From: Tipula vernalis
Lineage: Eukaryota > Arthropoda > Insecta > Diptera > Tipulidae
Length of the DNA: 64,000 nucleotides
Reading direction: 5' to 3'
Assembly (NCBI GenBank): GCA_958295665.1
Contig: OY282560.1
Location: 92,170,311 to 92,234,310, forward strand
A program made the translations under genes and the position numbers. A model generated the notes under the pieces. The model saw nothing but the letters and a program-made list of their open reading frames with translations, had not been told where the DNA came from and did not search any database. The first letter of the stretch is position 1; every line of letters begins with the position of its first letter. Positions 34,918 through 47,345 of the stretch are shown in pieces.

Positions 34918-35015
34918 TTACACATTGACAAATTTATAAACGGGAAACACGAATCTAATAAGAGTGAATAAGCACTTGATGCCACATTTCACCTGAAAAA
35001 TATTCACCAATCATT
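34918..35015 (-). repeat. Probable solo gypsy LTR, left part
   Basis: Matches 7340-7430 (GACAAATT, ATCTAATAAGA, GCACTTGA). It is broken by the MITE at 35016-35474 and resumes at 35478. Confidence 0.55.
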
Positions 35016-35474
35016 GGGCGCATCTAGCACACGTAGAGTCTACCGAAAATACGTAGACTCTACAAGTCTACATGTGCTGGATGCAAAAAATCTCAGTAAA
35101 AATATGTAGACTCTACGAGTTTTAGTGAGACTAAAAATTTTAGTCTACATTTTTAAGTAGATTATTTTGGTTTGATACTTGGATTTTTTTTGACATTTGT
35201 ATTACTAGTTCATATTTATAAACCAAAAATTAACATGATCAACAGGATTCAATTTTTTTAAAACTTCCTCCAATTTAATTATTTGGTAAAAATTAAAAAC
35301 AACTCACAGAAAAATGTCAATTTAATTTATTACGTAATTTCAACAAGTTATCCAATACAAAAACCAAAATAGAAACGTAGATATTTACATCCAGCATATG
35401 TAGAGTCTACAAATAAGATTAATCTACATTTTAGACTATCTTAAATGTAGACTCTACGTGTGCTAGATGCGCCC
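35016..35474. mobile_element. 459-bp MITE with 28-bp perfect terminal inverted repeats
   Basis: Both ends begin GGGCGCATCTAGCACACG and are identical for 28 bp. ATT flanks each side (35013-35015, 35475-35477), suggesting a 3-bp target duplication. The short palindrome GTAGACTCTAC, or its close relatives, recurs at least five times near the ends. It encodes no protein. Insertion into the LTR-like repeat is confirmed by the uninterrupted copy at 7.4/14.5 kb. Superfamily uncertain. Confidence 0.85.
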
Positions 35475-35477
35475 ATT

Positions 35478-35733
35478 ATATTGTCCTAATGTGCATAAAT
35501 AATCGGAAGTAACGTTTATTTGGATGTGTACAATTAAGTATTTACACAAAACAATTAGAAAACACTGTCCACTTTGAAACGTTTCACTGCGAATTGTGTT
35601 TGAACATGACTGACATTACGAAAAACAAAAGCAATTTTTGAAACTAGGCCGGTTTTACGCGCACAACATTTTGTAGCAAAGGATATTACTTGTAGAAGAC
35701 GAACATTTTAAATATTAAAGGTATAGTACTTGT
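35478..35733 (-). repeat. Probable solo gypsy LTR, right part
   Basis: Matches 7431-7468 plus 14530-14735. No gag or pol flanks it, so it is probably a solo LTR of the same family. Confidence 0.6.
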
Positions 35734-38700
35734 AGACATACTACGTATATGTATTGTAATATTTTAACTATGAATTAGAATAAATTTAATAATAATTAAA
35801 TGTAAGTTTATTTAATTATTATTAAGTTTATTCTAATTCATATTTAAAACGTTACAATATCCATCTATAATGTGTAATTTCCATAAGGCCATTTTGTCCA
35901 TTATGTATGATTGTATATAAAAGGTAAAAAAAAATCTTAATATTTTAACAACACCATCTCTTATCAAATTTATTTACTGTACTGCCTGTATTTGAGAATT
36001 GGTTTAAATAAAAAAGGGGTCTAAACTTCCCAACATGAACTTTAAATGTAGAAATGTGTGTGTTTTAAGCTAAGGGACTCCATTTTGCTTAATCAGATGC
36101 ACTGAAAGTTTTGTTGCAATCAAATCGTTATTCATTCAAAGCAAATGGTAACAGTTTCTCTACTAGCCTAGATAGACTTCTATTTAATAAATTCGATTTA
36201 GCTAAACTCGTTCAAGTGCTCAAAACTGAATATGCAAAACAAAGCGATTGGCTAAAATTGAGGTCGACTTACTACAACTAAACTCGAAAAATTTACTAAA
36301 TCGGTTTATTAAATCTCAGCCAAGGGTATTTAGTTGCAAGAAATTTAACAATAACCCGCAATAACTTTTCCTGAATTAATTTGTAGAGTTCTTCTTGAAA
36401 ATGAAATATCACGGTCAAGTGAGAATTTTCAAAGATGTATAGATTCAGCACTTATATTAGGTAATCTAGGCTGCGATCGAATTCCCGAGTAAATCATTTA
36501 CTATGATAAATGTTTATTTTTAGTGTTCATTTTTTATTCAATCACACATTTTTTTCTATTTAATGCTATTTAAAGTTTCGCTCCATAAAATAGGTAACTG
36601 CAAATTAAAAAGCAACCATTTAAAAATTGGAATTTATTTTTATTTTGCTAAAATAACTAAACTAAAAGATACATCCGTATAGATATATTTAAATTACAGG
36701 CTAGTAATACGACCCACACTAACAGTTTTAATACCCTATTAGCGGGGAAATTCTGTATAACCCATATTCTGTGGGCTGTTACATACACCCGATTATTTAA
36801 AAAGCCACATAAGAAAAAATCTTTTAAATTTAAAATAAAGTATACCACCTCTACAACCCCTTTCGCTAATAAGGCAAACCATTCGGCTTCTGTTTTAGAG
36901 TGTAAAGGAGAAATTTTAATTCATTTCACTATCAACTTTTTCAGCGAACTATAACCAATCGGTAATCGGAGCTTTGTATTATTACCTTACCCAAAATTCA
37001 ATATATTCATCTTGCCTTTTACGAGGCAAAAACTTATATTTGCTGTTTAAATGGAAAGAAAAAAGCAATTTCAATTGAGCATGAAATTAAGAATAAAATT
37101 AAAGAGCAGATTATAGTTTGTATCTCTTCGACCAAAACCATTTTTAATTGACCAATTATTAAAAAAAAAATTATTTTTAAAATTTTTGTTCCGCAACAAC
37201 AATTTTGTATTCCTGTCTTATTTTTCTGGAGAGGGCAGAATCTAGAATCGATCAGCTTGATACTTGATCTGTTTTAAAAATCTTTGATACTTGATCAGTT
37301 TTAAAGATCTTTCACAAGGTTAATTATTTATTTCTGAAATATTTGGAGCCATCTGTCAAATTTGTAATAACTCATTTCCGAACTAAACCCGAAATCTCAA
37401 AAAACCCGAATAATTTTGAAGTATAATCTAGAAAAATTTGGAGGAATACAGACGCACGAATAACATCGAGAAGTTCGGAAAACCTTAGAATTTTAGAGTA
37501 TAATCCGATTACTAACAATTTCAAATATTCGTAAAAAACTCGAATAATCTCGAAATTTCGAATTTTTGAAAAATCATTAAAAATGCCAAGCAATTCAAAA
37601 GCAACAATTTCATCTTTTTTGAAAAAATGACTTGGGGATGTCGAATAAGCATCTACACACTATTCATTCCTAGAAATCTAGTTTAGTTCAAAAATCTGTA
37701 ATTTTGAGAATTTCACTCAAAGCTTCGTTTAATCCAATTCAAACTAAACTCGAATAATATCGAAAATCTTGAATAACCTCGAATATCAGCGTCAAAATTT
37801 GAGAAACTCGAATAATCTCTATCATTTCTGATAATCGGGATTATTTCGATTATGTTTCGAAGCTCATAACTCGACTTACGTGTGATATATAATCGACACC
37901 CAAAGATAACCCCAGTAGGTGAAATTAAAATATGGGTAGCGGATTACAATAATTACCACTTCCTGGGAAATTCAACAACAGAAGATTGTGAATTTCTTGT
38001 TGATTCTAAAGGCTCAAACATAATGGTGTGCATTCCTATCATGTTTTATCTGCTTTGCTTCGGCCTGTAGCTCTACTCCAAAATTTTAAATTTGGGTTTA
38101 AGTGATACATTCGTTTTATTCTCTTTCGTTCATAGGAGTGTTAGTTCCTCCTTATTTGAATATTACTTATTTTGTGAAATATTTTTTTTCACAAAATTTA
38201 GCAAATAATTCGCAATAATAAATGGTTTACTCGTTGAAAATCTTAAATATTGTTTTGGAAATTAAGTGGAAATTGAGTGGAAATTTAAGTCATAAGATAA
38301 CATAAAAAATGTTGAGCAAAAGCAAACCGAACAGTTTTAGCTCTTTGAATAAGCTCTTGAACATTCGGATTTTGTAATTTAAAATTACACTTGCGAAGGA
38401 TTTTAAATTTGCTTGCGCTTTTTAAAAGAATAAAAAGTCCACCATTGCCTTTTACTGCAACAGAACGTAACGGTTGCTTTTATAATTTCAAAAAAAAATA
38501 TTTTTGAATTTGTGAGTAGCGTTTTAAATGGAATACCTTGTATTAAATTATCAGATCAATATCAACAAACGTCAACTGGACGTTTGAGACTATTAAAACT
38601 TAAAATTAAGTCTCTCTATGAATTTGTAACCTCAATAAAAAATACTAATAATTATGTCCTTCGGGTTTTGCTGTTTTGGTTAAATCTCATCAACGGATGA

Positions 38701-39475
38701 ATGGATTTTAGTGTGGAAAAAAACGTGTTCTTCAAACATTACTATAGAGCTAGGTAGTATGGCGATACCGAAGTGTAAACAGCTGTTCAGTTCTTACCTG
38801 ATCTAGTTTTGACCAAATCTGCCTAGTTATAACACACGAAGTACCATTGAACCATCTGTAGTTCGTTGCTCTTCTAGATTCTATCTGCAGTAAGAGTTTT
38901 CATGTAGCGAGCGGAATTTCAATATTTACCTTACTAGGTAAAGTGAAGTAATTTGAATCCTAACGAGCACTGAAATGCCCTAACATCCATGTTAAGTCGT
39001 TGGGACTCATCTACCATCTCGTAGGAAGTAAGATCGTAGCGTTTTAATAGCGGCCCAACTGTCCATAAAAATGCAATTTTTTTTTTGTGGAACATTTAGA
39101 TGCTTTAATGTATATGGGAACATAACAGCGGTCATCCTTGGTACAATCTGCCAACTATTGATGAGATTGGCTTGATACTTTGAGTATGACGTTCGAACCT
39201 CTCATCGGAATCCGCAACAAGCTCTCATTAGGCTCAATATCCTAAGTTGTCATTAAGATCCGAAACCGGAATGCCAACCGAATATCCAGATCAATCGTGA
39301 AAATCGAGCACAGCAGGTCCATCTAAAGCGATTCATCCTAATGTTTGATAATAAAATGTTTGACGTACATATATAAAGAATTATGACATGTTATTGTAAA
39401 ATTGTGATCTTTGTGTAACCAGCCGTCTGAATTACATCAGAAAATTCGTTTTGGGAATGAATTATACAAGTTTTT
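35734..39475. other. AT-rich DNA, no gene supported
   Basis: Between 37370 and 37830 short motifs such as ACTCGAATAATCTCGAAA recur irregularly (cryptically repetitive). From about 38750 to 39360 base composition is more even, as in old transposon DNA, but no domain could be read. Confidence 0.45.
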
Positions 39476-39479
39476 GATA

Positions 39480-40240
39480 TAATTTTTATTAAGTTTGAGG
39501 CTTGCCTTTTCTATTGCCATTTGCAACTCATTTAAAGAAAAGTATTGCCTTCCTTGGTCCATAAACTATTCTTGATAATTCTGCCCAACAATTTTCTATG
39601 ATATTAAGGTCTGGCGACTTGGCGGGCCATTCCATAATTTTGATTTTGTTTGCTTCAAACCAATTTTGTATATTTCTGGATCTATGCGCTGGTGCATTAT
39701 CCTGTTGAAAAATCAAATTTTTCCGACGAAGTTGTTGATAAAATGGTAAAAACTACCTTGGTACCTTGTTGTCGTCTTGTGTTAGTTCACGAGTTCTAAT
39801 ATCACGAAAATAATAATTATAACAATCCGGATCATCGAGACAACACCATTTTGCGTCAGAAAATAAAACATTATTCCATTCATTTGTCCAGCTCATGTGC
39901 TTCTCAGCAAATGCTATGCTAGAATGTTGCCTTTACTTAACGAAGGTTTACGCTGCATTTTTTTTTGCGTTTCAGGAATGTATTTTTTTTTTAAATCGTT
40001 GTACAGTTCGTACCGATGATGTAACATTGGCTGAAACTGATATCTGACGTGCGCTTTAGCTGAAATCTCTTGCAATTCGAATAATATTGCGTTTTTCCCG
40101 TTCAGTTTTCAGGGTTTTCACATAATAATGAACGTATTCTACTGTCGCGCTCTATTCAGAATAATTCTTGTCTTTTTCTGTTTTTTTTCCATTTTCGCTT
40201 TCAAATCTACCATTCTCGGTGCTTCACATAATTGTGTTTT
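39480..40240 (-). pseudogene. Tc1-like (DD34E) transposase relic
   Basis: The clearest part, 39528-39716, reads FQQDNAPAHRSRNIQNW, EWPAKSPDLNIIENCWAEL, with 34 residues between Asp and Glu as in Tc1. Upstream on the minus strand the remainder of the catalytic and helix-turn-helix region can be followed with frame breaks (NEWNNVLFSDAKWC-type text near 39850-39890). No terminal repeats were found. Confidence 0.8.
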
Positions 40241-40249
40241 GCTAAAGTA

Positions 40250-42295
40250 CCGTTTCTACACAGACAAAATATTTTTACAGTAGGCACTATCAAATAAAGT
40301 GATAATTCAAAATGAACGTATTTCATTTGTCTCGGAGTGTACGTTTTATGGAATGTATGGAAATGTTTGAAAATAAAATACTTACAAGTTTATAACTAAA
40401 TTCACAAGATTTTGAAAATCGATGCTTTTATCAAATGAGCCAAAAAGGCACACCTCGGTTGGATTAGGATTAAAAAACGAAATTTCACACAGTCAAAATT
40501 ATTGTAGCATAGAGCCATCTATTGGAATTTTTTAAACTAAAATCCCTCTTCCTTTAGTTTAATGCGTAACTGCTTTTAACAACTATGCCATCGTTTGAGC
40601 ATGAGTAGCAGTGAGTAGATACCAGTACTTGTGGGTAGTTTACTCATACCAATGGAACACGCTTATTAAATTATGGTAAATTTAAGTTTTGTTTTGTAAC
40701 ATCCAGCAAAAACTTGCACAAATGTTACCCGCGTTTATTAAATGAGCAGAATCAAACAGATGCTTAGCAACAGCGGGATTGGGTCACTTGGTGCCCAGGC
40801 GGAGCCCCTAAATAGTTTATTAATAATTATTATTATAAATATTTATACACTGACATTAAACATAAACATAATATTAATAAAGTGCTACGATGTCACTTGT
40901 TGTTGCATTTACACAAAAAAAAAATGGAATTAACGGTATTTTTAATTTTTTTTTTTTTTTTTGTAACCAAATTTTATTAAAAAATGAAAAATTATTTGTC
41001 TTCTCTTTTGTTTTTGTAACCTTCGTTAGGTAATGTTTTGTTAGATGTAACTTGTTGGCTATAAAACTGTTAATTAAAAAAATTCTTTTGTTGATCTTGT
41101 ATTTGTTATTATGTCAAATAATTGATTTATCAATGGAACTAACAAATTAAGAAAACTTTCGTTTTGTTGATACGTATTGTTAAATGATTTTTAGAAGTGT
41201 AGAGAAAAGGTTTTGTGAATTTTTGATAAACAAATAAATTCTCGTTATTAGGACTGGGTGAAATATACAATTAAGCGGGATTTTTGGCCGTTCAGTTTAG
41301 AGTATTTTAGTTGTTGATAAATTCTTGTAAGCTTTGTGATTTCCACAAAGCCGATCATGCCGAAGCAATTGGTAATATTTACACATAACTGATACAGGTA
41401 CTGCACAAGCAATAAAACAATTTTTTTTTGCTGTTAAGTAAATGTTGACAGTCAGTTGTGCGTGGGGATAGGTAAGTACGCACCATAGTACGAATAGCAC
41501 TCCCAATCTCAGATTATTCATACTTCATTCTTGCAATATTATAAATATACAATTATTATAATAAACTATTACATACTCGTATATATATGATATACATAAC
41601 TAAATTTATTGAATGAACAATTTAATTTAAACCATTTTTCCATGTGCTGCGTTTATATAAAAACACACGATACACCTAAATTACTAACCAATTATATCAT
41701 TAAATTGGTATAAAAAAATATGAATGGATATTAAAGAAATCCACATGATCAAGTTCGTTTATGTATACATAACTTGTTGTACGCAGAGCTCTATTCAAGT
41801 AGGTAAATTGTTGTGCTTGTGCTGACCTATTTTCATTAATATCATTAAGTGCTTACAACCTATACATGATGAGAAATTCTATTTTCATACCTATTATTGT
41901 TTTATGACTAGTATAATGTTTAATATTCATGCTGGATTTTCTGCATTCATTGTGTCTAGGTGTGGTTGTCCACATTTGAATGATTTATGAATTTATCGTA
42001 GATATAAATCACAAGATGAACTCTGTTAGAATATAATGAAGCTATATTCATCAAAATGACAGTTACATTGCAATTTTAAAATGAAATGATTTTTTTTTTA
42101 TTGTTGGCAAAATATTAATTTAAAGTGGATACCGCACAACATACTCGTATAGAATAAACTTAAAGCGAATCTTACATCATATCATTCATAAGATAATAAG
42201 TGGCAATTACTCGTGTCAATAATGCAATAGTTATAACAACAAAAAAAAGTAAATAACTGTTCGCTGATCGTTAAAATTGTAAATTATAGTTTTCA
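40250..42295. other. AT-rich DNA, nothing recognised
   Basis: No supported gene. T-run at about 40941-40962. Confidence 0.45.
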
Positions 42296-42299
42296 GATA

Positions 42300-44546
42300 T
42301 CACTATCGTGGTATCTTATTTGTATTGACCTTCCAATATGGTGGTTTACCTCCAGACAGCAACTCGCAGTTTAAAGCCAGATCAACTGCAAACAGCTCCT
42401 TACCATTATGGGTTGTTAATCTTGATCCTCAATATGTATTTTTAGCATTAAAATTGCCTCCGATTATCAAAGTTAGTTAGTTTTCTTTAGTCAGATTGTA
42501 ACGTCGAGGGCAATATATTGAAGATATGTTGATTGACTTTTCATTATTTAATCGAACATTAATGGTGGCTACTTGCATAATTTCCTTTTCAATTTTTACT
42601 CCTTCATAATGTTTAATGTTTTCTTTCACAAATATGGTTAATATTTAGGAAAATTTCTAACTCTGGAATTTGTTGCAACAGCTCATTTGCATTCCAATTG
42701 GCGAATCTAAATGTTTTATTCATCTTCACAGATTAATTAGTACATCATTTCTTGATTATTTAACCGCTTACTTAAAGCGTCCAGGCTTCTTTCTTGTTTT
42801 AGTAGCCTTTAGTTTACGGGCGTTTTCGCCCTACTATTGCACTTGTTTCAGGTAGTTCTACCACTGAGTTTTTGGACATTGTCCAGCCTAGCGGAGTTTC
42901 ATGGCTACTTCACATTCTCTATAGTTAGCGGGATGCTGTCCGTTTTACAGTTTACGCATTTTGGATGCGTATTTTTGTCAAATTACAAGCTTGGGTGAGA
43001 TGTTTCTCCGTCTCGTTTGCAATATTTCTGCGAGTGACTAAATCCTTAGCATTTTTTACATTTAAGTATCAAGCTAGTGGATTTTCTTAACGCTTCTATT
43101 CTAACTCTCATATTAAGGACTGCCTTAATATTGAAATTTCTTTTCACTTTTTCTTTGCTACTAAAAGTAAGCCCCCTTTTATTAATTTTTTCTGTTTTTT
43201 ATGTTATTTGTCGCATCCTCTATTATGAAGCGCTAATGTTTATGGTCTTCCAATGAATCCTGCCTTGTATTATACAAGAGTTAGATGAAGACCTCTGGCC
43301 ATGACTTTGATCGGGTGATCATTTTTGCCCTCGTATGTATACCATAAGTTTCAATATCTGTTGTATGGCTTTGACTTTCGAGTCAGTTGGTTGTATAAAT
43401 TTTTTTAAATTTTTTTAAACCAAAATGACGAAATGCTACAACCGATCCAATGATCGGTACTGCTCAAACGAATAAAATGAAGAATAAAAACCACCCCTGG
43501 AAAAAAAAGTAAAAGGCATGCAGCTTTTCTGGATGAGGGCTACCGAAATTTTCGAGTATTATTGAGTTTTCAGAATTTTATTGATTTGTGGAATTTTGAT
43601 CAAAAGTCGAGGATGTAGTCTAACATTTTTACATTTACGAGCTAATTGTGCAGCCGATTAAGAAACTCTTCTTCGGGTGAATGATGTTTTCTGGTGATTT
43701 TGGGCTTCTGAAAGAGATTTAGGTGAATGGTGATGTTCCGGAATTGGCGTTAATCAAAATTGCTGAACCAACAAGGCAACTTTTTAATTATTTCAAATAT
43801 TCATCACTTTTGGTACACTTTATTGTGAATGAGCTCATATGCTCAAAATAGGGTGTACCAAAATATATGTAAATAATTAAATAATAAATAAAAAGCATAA
43901 TAAATAGTATTGATTTTCCATATGTTATTGTTCAGTGCTAGTTATCATAAATAATAGAATAGTACCATTTTGAGTTATGCCAATAATGTTGATTAGTGGT
44001 GGTGTCTTTTCCTTAATTTTGTTTTGCTAGGTTGATCTTCCTGATCGGGTATATTTTGCTGATTTAAATTTAATACACGTGATTTTGAAGTTCGGTTTGA
44101 AGCTACAATTTCTGGGGAAGGTTCTGCCTTCCTTTTTTTTGCATGTATTTTCTTCTTGTTCCTTTTTAGGATCCAGTCAGTTTCTTCTCTTAATTCTTCG
44201 TCAGTGTGGAATTCGGTAGCACACTATTCCCCTTTGGTTTCTTGGCTTGCAAAGCATTTTCCCTACCGAGCTCTAAAGCATAGCTGTTCCTTAGGTTCCT
44301 TTGTTGTAAAAAATTTATCAGTTTCTCATTTTCTATCTTAAGAGTTTTTACTTCGTTAATTAGCTCCGATGTAATTTTTTCAATCTTATTCAGTTGTCTA
44401 CGGAGTTCTTCATTTTCTATTTCAACAATTCTAGCTGAAGATGTTGGTGATCTTGGCCTTATGGAATTTCTTCCAAATGGGTTTTCAGAGTTCATTACTT
44501 CTAAAGTATTGCGTTCATGGCCAGAGCCCACTTGCCCACCCTTCAA
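42300..44546 (-). pseudogene. Jockey-clade LINE relic (ORF1 and start of ORF2)
   Basis: On the minus strand, 44546-44190 encodes an ORF1 amino terminus with a coiled coil (EIENEELRRQLNKIEKI, LKIENEKLINFL). Lower down are a PRE_C2HC-like region (YKAGFI, KKQKNLIKGGLLLVA, about 43130-43290) and zinc knuckles (LKCKKC, GFSHSQKYC, CVNCKTDSIP, about 42890-43075). Then 42680-42300 carries ORF2 endonuclease text (MQVATINVRLNNEKSINIS, YCPRRYNLTKEN, GNFNAKNTY, LNCELLSGGKPPYW). The order fits Jockey. Many stops; the RT is absent, so the 3' part is lost. Confidence 0.8.
43828..43897 (+). repeat. Dispersed repeat 3' end with AAATA-type tail, copy 1
   Basis: AATGAGCTC, CTCAAAATAG, GTGT, CCAAAAT and ATGTAAA followed by an AATAAATAAA tail; the same order is at 59811-59880. 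Resembles the 3' end of an unknown LINE or SINE. Confidence 0.55.
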
Positions 44547-44710
44547 AGTCGCTGACAGTGGATATCCGTTTCCATGTGCCGTAATTTTACTACTTTCGCC
44601 TAGCTAGATTTGGTCTGCGAATGGTATTTTATTTCCTATCTACCCGCCGACAAGTCAATTAGGTTTACTTCTATCCGCCACCTGGAAACGCGCTCGATGG
44701 AAGGATAGTT

Positions 44711-44905
44711 CAAAAAGTCAATAAATTATTTTATTTTGGGTTTGGAGGACGAACCTTTGACATTAATGGTGAAATAAAAATTGAAATTTATAATTTCAAT
44801 AATTTATTGGCATCGAGAAATAAAAACGATTATGGTTCAGTTTACCTATGTTTTGGTGAGCATGAGCAAAATACAGTTCTGTTAAGTTAATCATCTAAAG
44901 CTGCC
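44711..44905 (+). repeat. Dispersed repeat, copy 2 (see 23204-23312)
   Basis: Same ordered blocks as the first copy, with about 75 bp extra between 44778 and 44852. Unknown family. Confidence 0.55.
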
Positions 44906-44909
44906 CTAT

Positions 44910-47265
44910 TAAAATTTTTCCTTACTCATACAAGGCAATCTGGTCGAACATTCCACCTTTAGACTATTGTGAACGGTCAAAGTTATCCCAATTACCTAAA
45001 TCAAGTAGAACAGTTCTATTAGACAAAGGCACGATATGCTGACCGTCACTGTGATTCCTTCTATTAGATTGTATGTTCTGCAAATCCCACATAATCAAAC
45101 TCAGCAAGGACGAGCTGTACTAAAAGTAAACAAAACCTCCCAATTAAATAATTGCAAAAGTATTATTTTATTATGTGTACTCGTATGTTTCAATGTATTA
45201 GTATAAGTGTCATTTTCACAGGTCGCTAAGTTATAAAATCGGAAATTAGTACACTCAATATAACCGAAATTTGCAGGGCTACAAGGCCTGTAATTGAACT
45301 TCCTTGAACCCTTCGTTTTTGAGATTTTTAAATTTAAACGGCTCGGGGAAGGTGGTTTTCGCACTCAAATGTGAACTTAAAACGGTGAAATCTCAATTAA
45401 TTTTCATCCTAGTAAAATAACAAAAATTTTCTACAAGAAAAACTTAAATTTTTGTACTCTTGCATTTTGTACGTATCTTCTTTAGTTTTTGCTTTTACAT
45501 TCTAAACCGTTCTAACTTCTAGAACATATTGTTGACACCTAAATAAAGTACATTGAAAATGGATTAAGTTTAATTTCAATTCTTGCGGTTAAGCCATTGG
45601 TTTCATTGACGAATTTTTCTCCGAAAAAACGAGACAACCATTTTATTTTTATCATAACTCCGTAAACTTTCAAGCTAACAACTTTTTCTAAAGCTCATTT
45701 TAAAGGTCTTTTCAAGTACATACTCTATAAAAGGTTTCATAGGTTTTCCTCTAAAAATTCGTCGTTTTTTCCATTATTAAACGTTGAAAGGTTCGAATTT
45801 AATTTTCGGCGAACAAACGGTCGCCTTCAACGAGCCACAACTCGGTTCGTATTGCATTTACAGAAATAAAAAATCAACCAATCGATTTGTTATTTTATAA
45901 GCTTTATTTTTGCAAGGTTAGATTTTTTGATTAAACGTAAGGTTTTTTCGAGTTATTCGTGAAAAATCGCTCTAAAACATGCATTTTTAGAGGAAAAATC
46001 AACATTTTCAATCGCAAATAACTCGAAAAATATTGATTTACGACAAAAAATCATAGAACATGTTTTAATTATTTTGAGTGTACTATTTTCCACCCCCGAT
46101 TAGAGGTGGCATTCACCCCCAGGGTAAATTCACACATCGGCATATATAACTTTTGTTCCTTGAGTCATCCCTTACTTACTGTCAAAATTTCACGTTAATC
46201 GGTTTTGTCCGTAAAAATTCTGAGGGAAAAAATGTCAAACACTGGACTATGTATTTCATTCTTACCGAAATTTCCCTTCCGCACCTTAACTATTGGATCT
46301 CATTTAAAGTTGATTGCGAATAATCGCAAAGGGAAATTTTTTATTTCACGTCACTGTGTTAGAGACATTTTCTATTTGTATTACTAAATAATTTTGTCCA
46401 TTTAGACATTTTTAAACGTCAATAATAAATCATAATAAAAACAATAAAGTATTCATATAAGAAAAATATCTCAGCTTGCTTTGTTTATCGTAGGATTGAA
46501 AATTTTCCTAAACAAAATAAGGGAAATTTTTTTTGTAGGCATGACTACTAAGTAGGTTGCGGAGAAAGATTTATATATCGATATGTATATCTTTGAATGT
46601 ATACTAATTTAAAGCATCTTAGGTTTTAGCATTTTATTAAAGCAATTCACAAATAACGCTTCGATCAATGTCGTTGAAATTTTAAACAATAAAATGTCAC
46701 AAAAAGTCAATAAAACGTCTCATATATTTCAAAGCTTACTAGATATATTTTATTTGATATTATTTGCCACAAGCAAAGTATTTTCGGTAAATTTAGAAAT
46801 TTAAATTCCATGTTACACACAAACAAATTGTTTGAACAATTGTTGGAATTTGGAAAATGTATTTAGAGTAGAATAATATTTCTTCGAAAATTTTGACAAT
46901 ACCTCGAAAAACTGTTCACGCAATGCTTCAACCGACTTCAAATTTTGTGAACAGGTAGATGATCGATTTTCAAATTTATCATCAACATAACAAAACAATC
47001 GTCGGTCCCGTTTTTGAGAAAATCTGTTTGGCAATTTTCTCTTCCACTGCAACGTTCCCTCTATTCTAGACTCGAATGTACCTACAAATTAACACAAACT
47101 GCTTATTACAAAAATCTATCTTTGTAAAACAAAAATAATAATGTATGACTGAAAGGACGGAATCGATGTTTTGGAGTATGTGAAAATCTCTCACTATAAC
47201 TACGTTATAGTAGGAAAAGTAAAAATATTATAATACTAAGTAGTCAGGAATTTCAAAAATAAATT
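44910..47265. other. Intergenic DNA without supported gene
   Basis: Contains a moderately GC-balanced block at 45530-46240 (with CACCCCCGATTAGAGGTGG and CACCCCCAGGGTAAATTCAC) that looks like old repeat sequence, but no domain could be read. A 79-codon minus-strand frame at 46813-47052 has no recognised motif. Confidence 0.4.
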
Positions 47266-47345
47266 ACCACAACAGTGGCGACCAGCGAAAAATTATAAAC
47301 TTAAAAATTAAGAATTAACAAAAATTAACAAACACACACATTTGT
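47266..47345 (+). other. LTR-end and primer-binding-like junction
   Basis: ACAACAGTGGCGACCAGCG resembles the end of a Ty3/gypsy LTR followed by a TGGCGACC-type primer site. The bases upstream do not match the 3' LTR candidate near 52.6-52.8 kb, so it may belong to another element. Confidence 0.35.

Noticed and set aside
38760..39360. Balanced-composition block as host exon
   Set aside because: No open frame of length and no recognisable domain on either strand. More likely transposon remains.
46813..47052. 79-codon minus-strand frame MQWKRKLPNRF
   Set aside because: No known motif. Could be a transposon scrap, but I cannot support it.
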